Of a DNA stretch of 64,000 nt, positions 8,595-17,403 are shown in pieces. The stretch comes from JAEUJM01 sp044221555. GTDB lineage: Bacteria; Actinomycetota; Acidimicrobiia; Acidimicrobiales; DATDAH01. The notes beneath the pieces are model-generated. The model ran no database searches and was not told the DNA's origin. It saw only the letters and a program-made list of their open reading frames with translations. A program made the translations under genes and the position numbers. The first letter of the stretch is position 1. Every line of letters starts with the position of its first letter. The stretch lies in the NCBI GenBank assembly GCA_044221555.1, contig JBGAOY010000013.1, positions 85,702 through 149,701 on the forward strand, in the 5' to 3' direction.

Positions 8595-9707
8595 TCAGCC
8601 GGTCGCGAGGAGATTGTCGCGGGTGAAGATGATGCCGTTCCAGAGGCGGGGGTCTTCGGTGGGGAACGACGCCATCACCAAGTTGCCGTCGACCTCGATG
8701 TCGCCCTCGTCCAGGGTGTCCGACCAGGGTCGGCCGTTAACTGCGGACTCGCCGTCGGCGACGATGTCGGCGAGGAGCGCGGCGTTCTCCGTGGCGGTGG
8801 CCTCGTCGGGGTTGAGCAGCACGATCAGCAACCGGGCCTGGCCGTCGACCAGCGAGGCGCCGGTGGCGACCGCCTCATAGGGCGAGAGCTCGCCGCCCGG
8901 TGCCTCGGCGAATTGGTCGGCGTCGCCGATCAGCGCCGCGCTGTAGGCGCCGAGGCCGTCGAGGGCCTCGGCCAGTCGACCGATCTCCGGGTCGTCCGCC
9001 AGTGAGGGGGCGTCGCCCGAGTAGGTGTCCAGCGCCTGCTCCATCAGCGGTGTCGAGCGGGCCCAGAACGCCACCCCCGACCCGTCGTCCACGAACAGTC
9101 GCGCCGATTCGCCGATACGGCGCACCGTGCTGGCGTTCGTCACGGCGACGGCCTGATCCTCGCCCCAGGAGAAGTAGGTGTTCCCCTCGTACTCGACCGT
9201 CTCGAGCTCGCCTCTCCAGGTGGGGTCGGACTCGACCGCCGCGGTCACCGCGTCGCCGTCGAAGTCGCCGAAAAAGGTCTGGAGCTGCTCGGGCGGCAGG
9301 CCGGTGCTGACGTCGCCGGTCAGGTCCAACGGGGCGAAGCCGACCTCGGCCCGCCACTCGGCATCCTCGACCGGCGACGTGCGCACGAGCTCGGCGGGCG
9401 CCACCGCCACCGGTGCGTCGCCGATCCCTGAGAGCTCGGTGAAGTAGGTGCCGAGGGCCTGGTCGTCGCGGCCGTCCTCGGGCGCGGTCAACCCGGCGGC
9501 ATCGGCGGCGGCGGCCAGGTCGTTCACCACCACGAAGTCGCTCGACCCGTCGGTGTCGGGCACCACCGCCAGCGCCGCCTCGATGCCCGCCGGCGCGCCG
9601 CCCGCGCCCCGCCCGCCGTCGTCCACACCGGAGCCGCACGCGATGGCCGGCGCGGTGATCGTGGTGAGCGCGATGACCGTCAGCGCCGCACGCGGGACCC
9701 GTCGCAT
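8595..9707 (-). CDS. Secreted lipoprotein of unknown function
   Basis: 370-residue protein with a lipoprotein signal peptide: MRRVPRAALTVIALTT leads to the lipobox APAIAC (cysteine near residue 24). The mature part is acidic and rich in Ala, Asp and Glu, with no domain that can be recognised. It is therefore probably anchored on the outside of the membrane. It is convergent with the HAD gene. The function is unknown. Confidence 0.7.
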   Translation of the reverse strand: MRRVPRAALTVIALTTITAPAIACGSGVDDGGRGAGGAPAGIEAALAVVPDTDGSSDFVVVNDLAAAADAAGLTAPEDGRDDQALGTYFTELSGIGDAPVAVAPAELVRTSPVEDAEWRAEVGFAPLDLTGDVSTGLPPEQLQTFFGDFDGDAVTAAVESDPTWRGELETVEYEGNTYFSWGEDQAVAVTNASTVRRIGESARLFVDDGSGVAFWARSTPLMEQALDTYSGDAPSLADDPEIGRLAEALDGLGAYSAALIGDADQFAEAPGGELSPYEAVATGASLVDGQARLLIVLLNPDEATATENAALLADIVADGESAVNGRPWSDTLDEGDIEVDGNLVMASFPTEDPRLWNGIIFTRDNLLATG

Positions 9708-9761
9708 GGGTTCAGCGTAGGTCTGCCCCTGCTGGGGGTGGACCGATGCTGGGGGATGGAG

Positions 9762-9837
9762 TGGTGGTCGGGACCGGCGTCGATCCGGTGACCTCGCGCT
9801 TTTCAGGCGCGCGCTCTGCCAACTGAGCTACCCGACC
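9762..9837 (-). tRNA. tRNA-Phe (GAA)
   Basis: Read on the minus strand, the acceptor GGTCGGG pairs with CCCGACC; the D arm contains TAGCTCAGTTGG; the anticodon stem CGCGC/GCGCG frames the loop CTGAAAA with anticodon GAA. The T arm is CCGGATCGACGCCGG. Discriminator A and an encoded CCA are present (9762-9764). Confidence 0.95.
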
Positions 9838-9898
9838 GTGAAGTTGTTCCTGCGTGTGCTGCGGGGTGCTGCGGTGCTGTCTCCTGCGTGCTGCTGGG

Positions 9899-9973
9899 CG
9901 GTCCCGACGGGATTTGAACCCGCGACCTCCGCCTTGACAGGGCGGCGTGCACTCCAAACTGCACCACGGGACC
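9899..9973 (-). tRNA. tRNA-Asp (GTC)
   Basis: Minus-strand cloverleaf with acceptor CGGTCCCG-type pairing (GGTCCCG with CGGGACC), anticodon stem CCGCC/GGCGG and loop CTGTCAA with anticodon GTC. The T arm is CGGGTTCAAATCCCG. The discriminator is G, as required for tRNA-Asp. CCA is not encoded. It lies 61 bases upstream of tRNA-Phe on the same strand, so both may be one transcript. Confidence 0.94.
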
Positions 9974-10064
9974 GTGAAGCGAGCCGGGCAGCGGGTGAGC
10001 CCCCGCCGACCGGACGGTTGAGCGTACCCGCGTGGTGGCCCCGTCCGGAAAATTGTTCGACCGG

Positions 10065-11315
10065 TCAGCCCTCCAGGAGGCCGATCGTGGGGGCGTCGAG
10101 CTCCAGGTGGTCGCGGTTGAGGTACACGAACAGCGTGGCGTCGGTCGCAGGGTCGTACAGCACCCGCGTCGACGATCCCGGGATGTCGCCGTTCATCCCC
10201 CACCGCGTGAAGACCCGGTCCGGCGGGCATCCCTCGAAGACGCAGGCGCCCTCTTCGGTGACGCCCACGATGCCGAGCCCGTAGCCGCCGGGCGTGATCC
10301 GGTTCATCGCCGAGACGTCGGTGCCGTCGACCACCTGATCGCGGAACACCGCGTCGGACCACGTGAACAGGTCGTGGACGGTCGAGACCGCGCCGACCGC
10401 CGGGGCGGACACGGAGCGCCACGCGTCCATCGGGATCTCGGTGGTGGGCAGCGGGTCCTGGTCGGGCTCGAGCTCGTAGAGCCCCGGCAGCGGGGCGGCG
10501 TCGTCCGCGGCCGGTTGCAGGTACCAGGTGGCGTCCATCCCCAGCGGGCCGAACAGCCGCTGCTCGAACACCGTGCCGACGTCGTCGCCGGTCACGTCCT
10601 CGATGACCGCGCCGGCGAGCACGTAGTTGAGGTTGCTGTAGGTGGTCGAAGCCCCCGGCTCGTCGACCGGGGGGAGTGCCCGGGTGGCGTCCAGGGTGTC
10701 GTCGATGCTGTCCGAGCCCCCCTGGGCGACGCGGTCGATGTACAGGTCACCCTCGGTGTCGCCGTTGCCGAAGGTGGCCACGCCGCTCGACTGGTCGAGC
10801 AGTTGGCGCACGGTGATGTGGTCGCCGTTCGGCCAGTCCACGTAGCGCGAGATGGGGTCGTCGAGGTCGAGTGCGCCCTCGTCGGCCAGCAGCACGAGGG
10901 CGGCGGCGGTGAACGACTTGGTGATGCTGGCCACGTCGAACGCGTCGTCCGGGTGCAACGCCTGACCGGTCCGGGCGTCGGCCACGCCGCTCGTGACCAC
11001 CAGGGGATCGCCGTCACCCACCTTCCAGGCCACGATCCCCCCGTCGGCGCGGGTGTCGGCCACCAGCCCGTCGGCGAACGCCTGCAGTCGTGCGCCGTCG
11101 ATGTCGGGGGCTGGCGCGTGGGCATCGTCGGGTGCCGACGAGGTCGTGGTGGCGGGTGCCCCCGCAGCCGCCTGCTCCCCCGGTGCGTCGGAGCCGCAGG
11201 CGGACACCGCGCTCACGATCAGGGTGGCCAGGACGACGAGCGCCGCCGGCCGGACGAGTCGCGAGTGGCATCGCTGCACGGTGCCCCATTCGTGCCGGTC
11301 GTCCCGGCGGATCAC
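10065..11315 (-). CDS. Beta-lactamase-fold serine hydrolase lipoprotein
   Basis: 416-residue exported protein of the class C beta-lactamase/esterase (beta-lactamase-related) family. The lipobox is VSAVSAC; a Thr/Pro/Ala-rich linker follows. The catalytic SxxK is in VASITKSFTAAAL and the YxN motif is in YSNLNYVLAGAV; the third motif region is FTRWGMNGDIPG. Members are D-aminopeptidases, esterases or penicillin-binding proteins and rarely true lactamases. The ATG at 11315 gives a long hydrophilic N-terminus; a GTG about 12 codons in (VQRCHSR) may be the real start. Confidence 0.85.
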   Translation of the reverse strand: MIRRDDRHEWGTVQRCHSRLVRPAALVVLATLIVSAVSACGSDAPGEQAAAGAPATTTSSAPDDAHAPAPDIDGARLQAFADGLVADTRADGGIVAWKVGDGDPLVVTSGVADARTGQALHPDDAFDVASITKSFTAAALVLLADEGALDLDDPISRYVDWPNGDHITVRQLLDQSSGVATFGNGDTEGDLYIDRVAQGGSDSIDDTLDATRALPPVDEPGASTTYSNLNYVLAGAVIEDVTGDDVGTVFEQRLFGPLGMDATWYLQPAADDAAPLPGLYELEPDQDPLPTTEIPMDAWRSVSAPAVGAVSTVHDLFTWSDAVFRDQVVDGTDVSAMNRITPGGYGLGIVGVTEEGACVFEGCPPDRVFTRWGMNGDIPGSSTRVLYDPATDATLFVYLNRDHLELDAPTIGLLEG

Positions 11316-11325
11316 CCGTGTGAGG

Positions 11326-12162
11326 TCAGGGGATGCCGAGCACCTTGATCTCGGAGATGGCGGTGTCGCCGTCGGAGCTGCTGCCCGGGACCGTGCTCAC
11401 GATCTCCATCCGCACCTGCCGGGTCGTGGCGTCCACGTCGGTGAGCTGCAGGGAGCGGTCGGAGACGTCGAGGGACTGGTCGACCGTGGACCCGTCGTCG
11501 AAGGTCCACCGCACCCGGCTCACCCGGAAGTTCTGGAAGAAGCGGTCGACTCGCTCCTCGCACGGCTGGACCTTGTCGTAGCCGGGGGTCAACCCCACCT
11601 GCTCGACCAACGTCGACGCCCCGAGGTCGAACGTGATCGTGTGGCCGGTGCCGTCACCGGCGACCTGCCACGCGGTCGAGGGCGCGCCGTCGAGCACGTT
11701 CTCGGGGTCGTAGGTGACCGACACCGTCCCGCCGCAGTCCTCGGCCGGTGGGGACGACGACGAGGCCGTCGTCTGCACTGGCGCGAGCACCTGCGGGGGC
11801 CCACTGGTGGAGGCCGACGGGTCCGAGGTGACCGTCGGGGCCGGCTCGGTGGTCGCGGCCCCCGGCTCGGGTGCCGCGGGCACCGATGTGGTGCCGCGGT
11901 CGGCGGCCGCCGGGTCGTCGTCCCCGGTGGTCGTCACCAGCACCGCCACCGCGCCCAGCAGGGCCACGATCACGGCAGCCACGCCGATGATCACGGGGGT
12001 GGTCACCCGGATGCCGCCATCGCCGGCGCCGCCGTCAGCCGGGGCCGGAGGAACGGCCGTCGGCATCGCCACCGTCGGGGGTGCGTCGAGCGACGCGCCG
12101 CACGATCGGCAGAACTGCGCGCCCTTCGCGCCGGGCACGCCGCATTGCCGGCAGATCGCCAT
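11326..12162 (-). CDS. Membrane protein with zinc ribbon and discoidin/NADase-type sugar-binding-like domain
   Basis: 278 residues. The first 25 hold a double-CxxC zinc ribbon (CRQCG...CRSCG). A single membrane helix lies at about 52-76 (PVIIGVAAVIVALLGAVAVL). A low-complexity Thr/Pro/Ala linker follows, then a C-terminal beta domain of about 130 residues (VTYDPENVLDGAPSTAWQV; TITFDLG; VEQVGLTPGYDK; FRVSRVRWTFDDG), like the F5/8-type or NADase-type glycan-binding domains. The C-terminal domain should face outside. It ends just before the beta-lactamase-fold gene, on the same strand. Confidence 0.75.
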   Translation of the reverse strand: MAICRQCGVPGAKGAQFCRSCGASLDAPPTVAMPTAVPPAPADGGAGDGGIRVTTPVIIGVAAVIVALLGAVAVLVTTTGDDDPAAADRGTTSVPAAPEPGAATTEPAPTVTSDPSASTSGPPQVLAPVQTTASSSSPPAEDCGGTVSVTYDPENVLDGAPSTAWQVAGDGTGHTITFDLGASTLVEQVGLTPGYDKVQPCEERVDRFFQNFRVSRVRWTFDDGSTVDQSLDVSDRSLQLTDVDATTRQVRMEIVSTVPGSSSDGDTAISEIKVLGIP

Positions 12163-12252
12163 GGTCCCTCACCTTCCCGCTCGGACCGCCCGTCGAGCAG
12201 GCAACTCTACTGACGCCCGGCCCGGGTGGCGGCCGCCGGGTACCGTGCGGCC

Positions 12253-12903
12253 ATGGCGTTCCGGGGATGGCCGGTCGAGGCGCTGGAGTTCTACGAGGGC
12301 CTCGAGGCCGACAACACCAAGACCTACTGGACCGAGCACAAGGCCGTCTACGAGACCGACGTCCGAGCGCCCATGCAGGCGCTGCTGGACGAGTTGGCCC
12401 CCGAATTCGGCGAGGGCAAGATCTTCCGCCCGTACCGCGACGTGCGTTTCAGCGCCGACAAGACCCCGTACAAGACCGCCATGGGCGCACAGCTGGCCGG
12501 CGGCGGCTACGTGCAGCTCTCGTCCGAGGGCCTGTTCGCGGGCACCGGGATGTACCACATGTTCAAGGACCAGCTCGATCGCTACCGCCGGGCGGTGGCG
12601 GACGACACCACCGGCGCCGCGCTCGAGGCCGTGATCGCCCAGGTCGAGGCCCGGGGCATCGAGGTCACCGCCCGCGAGCGCCTCAAGACCGCGCCTCGGG
12701 GGTACCCCAAGGACCACCCGCGCATCGAGCTGCTCCGCTACAAGGGACTCATCACCACGAAGCAGTGGGAGGCGGCGGCGTGGCTGGGCACCGCCAAGGC
12801 CAAGGACCGGGTGGTCGACTTCCTCCGTGCCTCGCAGCCGGTGCTGGACTGGCTCACCGCCCACGTCGGCGAGACCGAGCTGGAGGACGCCGGTCGCCGC
12901 TGA
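12253..12903 (+). CDS. DUF2461 (TIGR02453) family protein
   Basis: 216-residue protein of the DUF2461 family. Typical features are the N-terminal FLEGLxxNNxKxWF-like segment (here YEGLEADNTKTYWTEHK), then FRPYRDVRFSADKTPYKT and the C-terminal YKGLITTKQW. The biochemical function of the family is unknown. The ATG at 12253 gives the normal start. Confidence 0.85.
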   Translation: MAFRGWPVEALEFYEGLEADNTKTYWTEHKAVYETDVRAPMQALLDELAPEFGEGKIFRPYRDVRFSADKTPYKTAMGAQLAGGGYVQLSSEGLFAGTGMYHMFKDQLDRYRRAVADDTTGAALEAVIAQVEARGIEVTARERLKTAPRGYPKDHPRIELLRYKGLITTKQWEAAAWLGTAKAKDRVVDFLRASQPVLDWLTAHVGETELEDAGRR

Positions 12904-12984
12904 GCGCCGACGCAGTCCCGCGGCGTGCTGATCAGGCCTCCCACGGTCGATCCCGGACGCCGGCGTCGAGGTAGGGCGAATGCG

Positions 12985-13031
12985 TCTTTCTGCCCATATA
13001 TATAGAAACTCATAGATTGTCTGATGACGTC
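12985..13031 (+). promoter_or_regulatory. AT-rich promoter region with TGACGTCA palindrome
   Basis: A short AT-rich stretch (CATATATATAGAAACTCATAG, 12998-13018 region) interrupts the GC-rich background immediately before the AAA ATPase gene, followed by the 8-bp palindrome TGACGTCA at 13024-13031. It is probably a promoter with an operator; no exact -35/-10 pair can be assigned. Confidence 0.35.
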
Positions 13032-13036
13032 AGATC

Positions 13037-13945
13037 GTGGATCCGATCCGCAACCCCTACTCGCCCGGAGCGGGGACGCCTCCCCCCTATCTCGCCGGAC
13101 GCGCAGGTTTGCTCGATGCGTTCGACACCGTGATCGGGCGCGCACAGATCGGTAACGCCGTCCAGCCGCCGGTGTTGTCCGGGCTCCGTGGCGTCGGCAA
13201 GACCGTGCTACTGCTGCGCTGGCGGGAGTTGGCCCTCGAGGCCGGATGGGCGGCGGCGCACATCGAGGCCCGAGTGGGTACCGATCTCCGGGCCCCGCAG
13301 CTCCAGCTCCCTGTCCTGATCGCCGGGGCAGGCTTGCCGACCGTCGGCCGTGTGCTCTCCGATGCGAAGTCCTACGCCGAGCGCCTCTTCGATGTTCGCA
13401 CCGTCGGCCGCCTCGATGACGAGGCCCAGCGGGCGGCGATCGCCGAACCCGCGGCTGCCCTCGGGGTTGCGTTCGAACCTGCCGCGCTCACCAGGCTCGG
13501 CGAGCTTGCCGGGGGCTATCCGTTCTTCATCCAGACGCACGCGAAGTTCGCGTGGGACGTCGCGGTCGACAGCCCGGTGTCGCTCGCCGATGTGGCCGTG
13601 GCCGAACCCAGAGCCGGCGAGCAGCTCGAACAGTCGTTCTTCGGACCTCGCTACGAGCGCGCCACTCCGGCCGAGCGCCGGTACATGCATGCGTTGGCGT
13701 CACTCGGCGACGGGCCCGTGTCCACCGCCGAAGCGGCCACCGTTCTCAGGCGGCGGGCGTCGGACGTGTCAGTGCAGCGCGACGGGCTCATCGCCAAGGG
13801 CCTGGTGTATGCCCCGGATCGGGGCTTCATCGACTTCACCGTGCCCCAATGGCTGCGTACCTCAGAGGCCGGACCGACCACCCTCCGAGCGATCCCTGAC
13901 CGCGGGCGCCGGTCAACAGGTCGGTGTGCCGGCGGCCGCGGGTGA
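13037..13945 (+). CDS. AAA-type ATPase with internal deletion
   Basis: 302 residues. It matches the archaeal-type/AAA_16 ATPases of actinobacteria: NPYSPGAGTPPPYLAGR at the start, Walker A GLRGVGKT (about residues 49-56), then IEARVGTDLRA, and later VLIAGAGLPTV, SYAERLFDV and the winged-helix end EAATVLRRRASDVSVQRDGL. In the family, about 80-90 residues with the Walker B aspartate-glutamate lie between the IEAR segment and the GAGLP segment; here they are missing in frame. It may bind but not hydrolyse ATP, or be dead. The GTG at 13037 has no clear ribosome-binding site. Confidence 0.7.
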   Translation: MDPIRNPYSPGAGTPPPYLAGRAGLLDAFDTVIGRAQIGNAVQPPVLSGLRGVGKTVLLLRWRELALEAGWAAAHIEARVGTDLRAPQLQLPVLIAGAGLPTVGRVLSDAKSYAERLFDVRTVGRLDDEAQRAAIAEPAAALGVAFEPAALTRLGELAGGYPFFIQTHAKFAWDVAVDSPVSLADVAVAEPRAGEQLEQSFFGPRYERATPAERRYMHALASLGDGPVSTAEAATVLRRRASDVSVQRDGLIAKGLVYAPDRGFIDFTVPQWLRTSEAGPTTLRAIPDRGRRSTGRCAGGRG

Positions 13946-13987
13946 TTAGAGTCGGATTGACTCGAACTAGAGGATCGGAGGGCGGGG

Positions 13988-14629
13988 ATGCTCGACTGGC
14001 TGAACTCGACCGCGGCGCACCTGTGGGGGGTCGACGTCTCGTGGGCGGAGGTGCTCGGCGACCTCACCGGACTCGCGTCGGTGTGGTGGGCGGCCCGCGA
14101 GAAGGTGTGGACCTGGCCGGTCGGCAACCTGAACTCGGCACTGTTCCTCGTCCTGTTCCTCGACGCCAAGCTGTACGCCAGTGCCGTGCTGCAACTGGTC
14201 TTCATCGCACTCGGCTTCTTCGGCTGGTGGGAGTGGGTCCGCCGACACGGCCCCGACCGCAGGCCGCTCGTGGTCTCGCGCGCGACGCCGCTCCAGTGGG
14301 TGGGCATCGCGGTGGCGGGGTCGGCGGTGCTGGTGTCGTGGACCTGGTGGCTCGCCGCGCACACGGACTCGCCCCAGCCGTTCTGGGATTCGGCCATCCT
14401 GGCGGTCAGCCTGGTGGCCACCTACGGCCAGGCCCGCAAGTGGCTCGAGTCGTGGTGGCTGTGGATCCTGGTCGACCTGATCAGCGTCCCGCTCTACCTC
14501 AGTCGAGGCCTCGTGCCCACGGCGGCGGTGTACGCGGTCTTCGGTGCGCTCTGTGTGATGGGCCTGCGCGGGTGGCGGGCCGAACTGCGGTCCACGACGG
14601 CGCTCGCCCCGGCGCAGGCGCCGGCGTGA
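13988..14629 (+). CDS. pnuC: Nicotinamide riboside transporter PnuC
   Basis: 213-residue membrane protein with about seven helices. Family marks are GLASVWWAAREKVWTWPVGN near the N-terminus, FGWWEWVRRHG in the middle and ARKWLESWWLWILVDLISVP near the end. PnuC imports nicotinamide riboside by facilitated diffusion coupled to its phosphorylation. A GGAGGGCGGGG site precedes the ATG. Its stop overlaps the GTG of the next gene, which encodes the phosphorylating enzyme, so the pair forms an NAD salvage operon. Confidence 0.93.
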   Translation: MLDWLNSTAAHLWGVDVSWAEVLGDLTGLASVWWAAREKVWTWPVGNLNSALFLVLFLDAKLYASAVLQLVFIALGFFGWWEWVRRHGPDRRPLVVSRATPLQWVGIAVAGSAVLVSWTWWLAAHTDSPQPFWDSAILAVSLVATYGQARKWLESWWLWILVDLISVPLYLSRGLVPTAAVYAVFGALCVMGLRGWRAELRSTTALAPAQAPA

Positions 14630-15753
14630 GGCGCACCGGACACGGGCTGATCATCGGGAAGTTCCATCCGCCCCACGCCGGTCACGAGTTGCTGGTGCGG
14701 ACCGCGGCGCGGTCGTCCCGCCGGGTGTCGGTGCTGGTGCTCGGCCATCCCGAGGAGACGCTCTCGGTCGAGGAGCGGGTCGCGTGGCTGGACGCGATGG
14801 TGGCCGACCTTCCCCACGTCGTGGTGGCCGGAGGGCTCGACCCGCACCCCATCGACTACCACGACCCCGCGGTCTGGGACCTGCACGAGCGCGAGTTCCG
14901 GGCCGTCCTCGCCACGGTCACCGACGAGCCGGTCACCGCGGTGTTCTCCTCCGAGGCCTACGGCGCCGAGTTGGCTCGGCGCTTCGACGCCGTCTCGGTT
15001 GCCGTCGATCCCGAACGGGCCCTGGTGCCGGTCAGCGCCACCCAGGTGCGCGAGGACCCCGTGACCGTATGGCACCACGTGCCGTCGCCGGTCCGGGCCG
15101 GGCTGTGCCGGCGGGTGGTGGTGATCGGTGCCGAGTCGACGGGCACCACCACGGTGGCCCGGGCCCTCACCGACACCCTGCGGGCCCGCGGCGGGCCGCA
15201 CGGCGACACGCAGTGGGTGCCCGAGGTGGGCCGGGCGTGGACGGTCACCAAGCTGGCCGATGCGGCCGCGGCCGCCGCCCTGGCCGGCCGCCCGCGTCCC
15301 ACCATGGACGATCTCGCCTGGCCCACCGCCGACTTCGTCGCCATCGCCGCCCAGCAGAACGCCGACGAGGACCGCCGGGCCCGCCATGGTGGGCCGGTCC
15401 TCGTGTGCGACACCGACGCGTTCGCCACCGGCATCTGGCACGAGCGCTACGTCGGCGAGCCCTCTCCGGCGGTGGAGGCGCTGGCCCGGCACCATCCGCT
15501 CTACCTGTTGACCCACCACGAAGGGGTGCCCTTCGCGCAGGACGGCATCCGTGACGGCGAGCACCTGCGGGCGTGGATGACCGACCGCTTCCTCGAGGCG
15601 CTGGCCGCGACCGGCCGCCGCACGGTGGTGCTGAGCGGCTCCCTCGCCGAGCGGGTGACCCAGGCGGTCGCGGCCGTGGACGACCTGCTGGCCGAGGGCT
15701 GGGACCTCTCCATCGCCCCGCCGACCGACGGCTGGGCCGAGGGCGGAACCTGA
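14626..15753 (+). CDS. nadR: NadR-like NMN adenylyltransferase / ribosylnicotinamide kinase
   Basis: 375-residue bifunctional enzyme without the N-terminal HTH repressor domain of enterobacterial NadR. The N-terminal nucleotidyltransferase domain has GLIIGKFHPPHAGHELLVR (HxGH). The C-terminal kinase domain has a P-loop written GAESTGTTT, where the usual lysine is Thr, followed by TQWVPEVGRAW and LVCDTDAFATGIW. It would convert nicotinamide riboside from PnuC to NMN and NAD. The GTG start (14626) overlaps the pnuC stop. Confidence 0.9.
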   Translation: MRRTGHGLIIGKFHPPHAGHELLVRTAARSSRRVSVLVLGHPEETLSVEERVAWLDAMVADLPHVVVAGGLDPHPIDYHDPAVWDLHEREFRAVLATVTDEPVTAVFSSEAYGAELARRFDAVSVAVDPERALVPVSATQVREDPVTVWHHVPSPVRAGLCRRVVVIGAESTGTTTVARALTDTLRARGGPHGDTQWVPEVGRAWTVTKLADAAAAAALAGRPRPTMDDLAWPTADFVAIAAQQNADEDRRARHGGPVLVCDTDAFATGIWHERYVGEPSPAVEALARHHPLYLLTHHEGVPFAQDGIRDGEHLRAWMTDRFLEALAATGRRTVVLSGSLAERVTQAVAAVDDLLAEGWDLSIAPPTDGWAEGGT

Positions 15754-15763
15754 GCACCCCCAA
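15754..15763 (+). repeat. Left attachment-site copy of the tRNA-Glu 3' end
   Basis: GCACCCCCAA here is identical to 21354-21363, which is the 3' end of tRNA-Glu (minus strand). After a 4-base insertion the similarity continues as CGGGGATTGGAACC (15768-15781) against CGGGATTCGAACC in the tRNA T arm. Orientation is the same in both copies, as expected for the two ends of an element integrated in a tRNA 3' end. Confidence 0.6.
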
Positions 15764-15994
15764 GCCTCGGGGATTGGAACCGCGTCTGGACGTGGCTGGA
15801 AGGCGTCGAGACGGTGCGTCCTCGCCTGGAACCTGCCCTGATCGGGACCACTTCCGGCCCTGAGAGCCGGGATCGGCGGTTGCGGAGCACTCCCTCAGTT
15901 GATTGGGAGAGGGGGACTAGCCCGAGATGAACACATCAGACCCACGGCGGGGTCACACGACCTCACGGGATCACACACGAGGAGCGAACATCCG

Positions 15995-16546
15995 ATGACG
16001 ACGACCACTGATCTCGACGACCTCCGCGCCGCCCTGCTCGAACTGACCCCTGGCCAGCAGATAGCGGTGGAGGCGCTCGCCGGGGGAGCGACCCAGCAGG
16101 ACGCCGCTGAGGCGGCCGGAGTGACGCGTGAGACGGTTACCCGCTGGTCCGGTCATGTCCCAGCCTTCAAGGCCACCCTGAACCTCTACCGGGCTGCCCT
16201 GGTTTCCGAGCAGATCGACACGGCGCGCCGCATCCGGGGCAAGGCGCTGAGCGCAGTCGAGACGGCCCTCGATGACGGGAGCATCGATCCGCTCGCCGTG
16301 CTCCGGGTGGTGGCTGACCCTTCTGACTCCATTGGGCCGACCGTCCCCGAGGCAATCCTCGACGCGGAGATGAACCGCACTCGTGTCGGTCTGCCGCCGA
16401 CAGCGCCGCCCCGAGGCCTGGATGCCCAGTTGGAGGAACTTGCCAACCCTGGTCCCTGTGACATTGAACGTGCGGAGGAGTTGACGATCACGCGACTCGC
16501 GGAGGCGGCACGCGTTGTCAGGCCATGCCGGGCGTCGGCTCGCTAG
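15995..16546 (+). CDS. Phage-like helix-turn-helix protein
   Basis: 183-residue protein. The N-terminal HTH (residues about 20-60: LTPGQQIAVEALAGGATQQD then AAEAAGVTRETVTRW) resembles small-terminase or phage insertion-sequence-type HTH domains; the rest is helical with a polar tail. AGGAG at 15980-15984 supports the ATG at 15995. It is the first gene of the element and overlaps the end of the opposite-strand endonuclease candidate by four bases. Its role is unknown; DNA binding is likely. Confidence 0.6.
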   Translation: MTTTTDLDDLRAALLELTPGQQIAVEALAGGATQQDAAEAAGVTRETVTRWSGHVPAFKATLNLYRAALVSEQIDTARRIRGKALSAVETALDDGSIDPLAVLRVVADPSDSIGPTVPEAILDAEMNRTRVGLPPTAPPRGLDAQLEELANPGPCDIERAEELTITRLAEAARVVRPCRASAR

Positions 16547-17403
16547 GCGAAGGTCCGAAGGAACTCGATGGCGGTCTTGGCCTCGCCGAACTGTGCCTCG
16601 ATCCGGTCGCCGTTACTGAACCTGATGGCAATCTCCCAACGAACGAATGGCGGGGTTGCATCGGGCGTCTCGTAGGTCTCGATGGCGTCGATCGCGTCGC
16701 TTGGCGAATCGAATTCCAGAGAGTCGCCATGCAGAGGTAGGACGCTGACGCGTTCCACCCGACGCACGATGCTGCCTTCAAGGGCGACCCGGAACCGGGC
16801 AAATTCGGCCGGGGCGCATTGTCGAAGCGCCTCGCCCAGTTGGTCTCGCTCGTCGGGGGTTAGGGATTCGTACCGATCGACCATCTCCTGAAGCCGGTCT
16901 AGCGGTGTGTCCTCCTCGGTCGCCACGTCGATGCCCACGGTGGCGAACGCCCGGACAACGTCGTCGTAAGGGATGTAGAGAACCGAGAAGCCGAGGCTCG
17001 TCAGCTGGGCGAGCGCGCCGGCTGTCCACTGTCCCCCGACGATTGCCCCACCGAACGGCTTGACGTTCGCGTACTTCGCGAGCAAGGGCTCGACCGCTCC
17101 TTGGATCTCCTGCGCCTTGTTCTTCGAGTGCTTCGTGTACCGACGCCACGCGGACTCGATGAAGGCAGCCGGGACCCCAATCTGATCCTCGGTTCCAGCG
17201 CGTTCCAGCACGAAGTCCAGGTCGTGGCTGTTGCCGCGGTCGTCGGTCCAGGTGACCTTGACGCCAGGTCGCGCTTGCCGTGGCCCCTTGGTGTCGAGAT
17301 ACAGGTCGTGCTCCTCCGCGAAGGCACGCAGTACGGGTTCCAGCGCGATCTCCAGCGCCTCCCCGATTATCTGGCCCAGCTTGTGGGCCGGTGACTCAGC
17401 CAA
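16543..17403 (-). CDS. Candidate PD-(D/E)XK restriction endonuclease partner of the methyltransferase
   Basis: 286 residues, no clear family. Residues about 60-100 read HDLDFVLERAG, then PAAFIESAWRRYTKHSKNKA and QEIQGAV: an acidic residue followed by Glu and a Lys-rich helix, as in PD-(D/E)XK nucleases. The C-terminal part (VRWEIAIRFSNGDRIEAQFG) looks like a beta sheet. The TTG start (17403) directly follows the TAG of the methyltransferase gene, so the two are one operon. A nuclease role is inferred from motif and context only. Confidence 0.5.
   Translation of the reverse strand: MAESPAHKLGQIIGEALEIALEPVLRAFAEEHDLYLDTKGPRQARPGVKVTWTDDRGNSHDLDFVLERAGTEDQIGVPAAFIESAWRRYTKHSKNKAQEIQGAVEPLLAKYANVKPFGGAIVGGQWTAGALAQLTSLGFSVLYIPYDDVVRAFATVGIDVATEEDTPLDRLQEMVDRYESLTPDERDQLGEALRQCAPAEFARFRVALEGSIVRRVERVSVLPLHGDSLEFDSPSDAIDAIETYETPDATPPFVRWEIAIRFSNGDRIEAQFGEAKTAIEFLRTFA

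Noticed and set aside
10065..11315. Antibiotic-resistance beta-lactamase
   Set aside because: The motifs fit the broad class C-related hydrolase family, most members of which are esterases or peptidases.
13949..13963. Small hairpin GAGTC-GGATT-GACTC before pnuC as an NAD riboswitch
   Set aside because: Only five base pairs and none of the conserved bases of known NAD or pnuC-linked riboswitches are seen.
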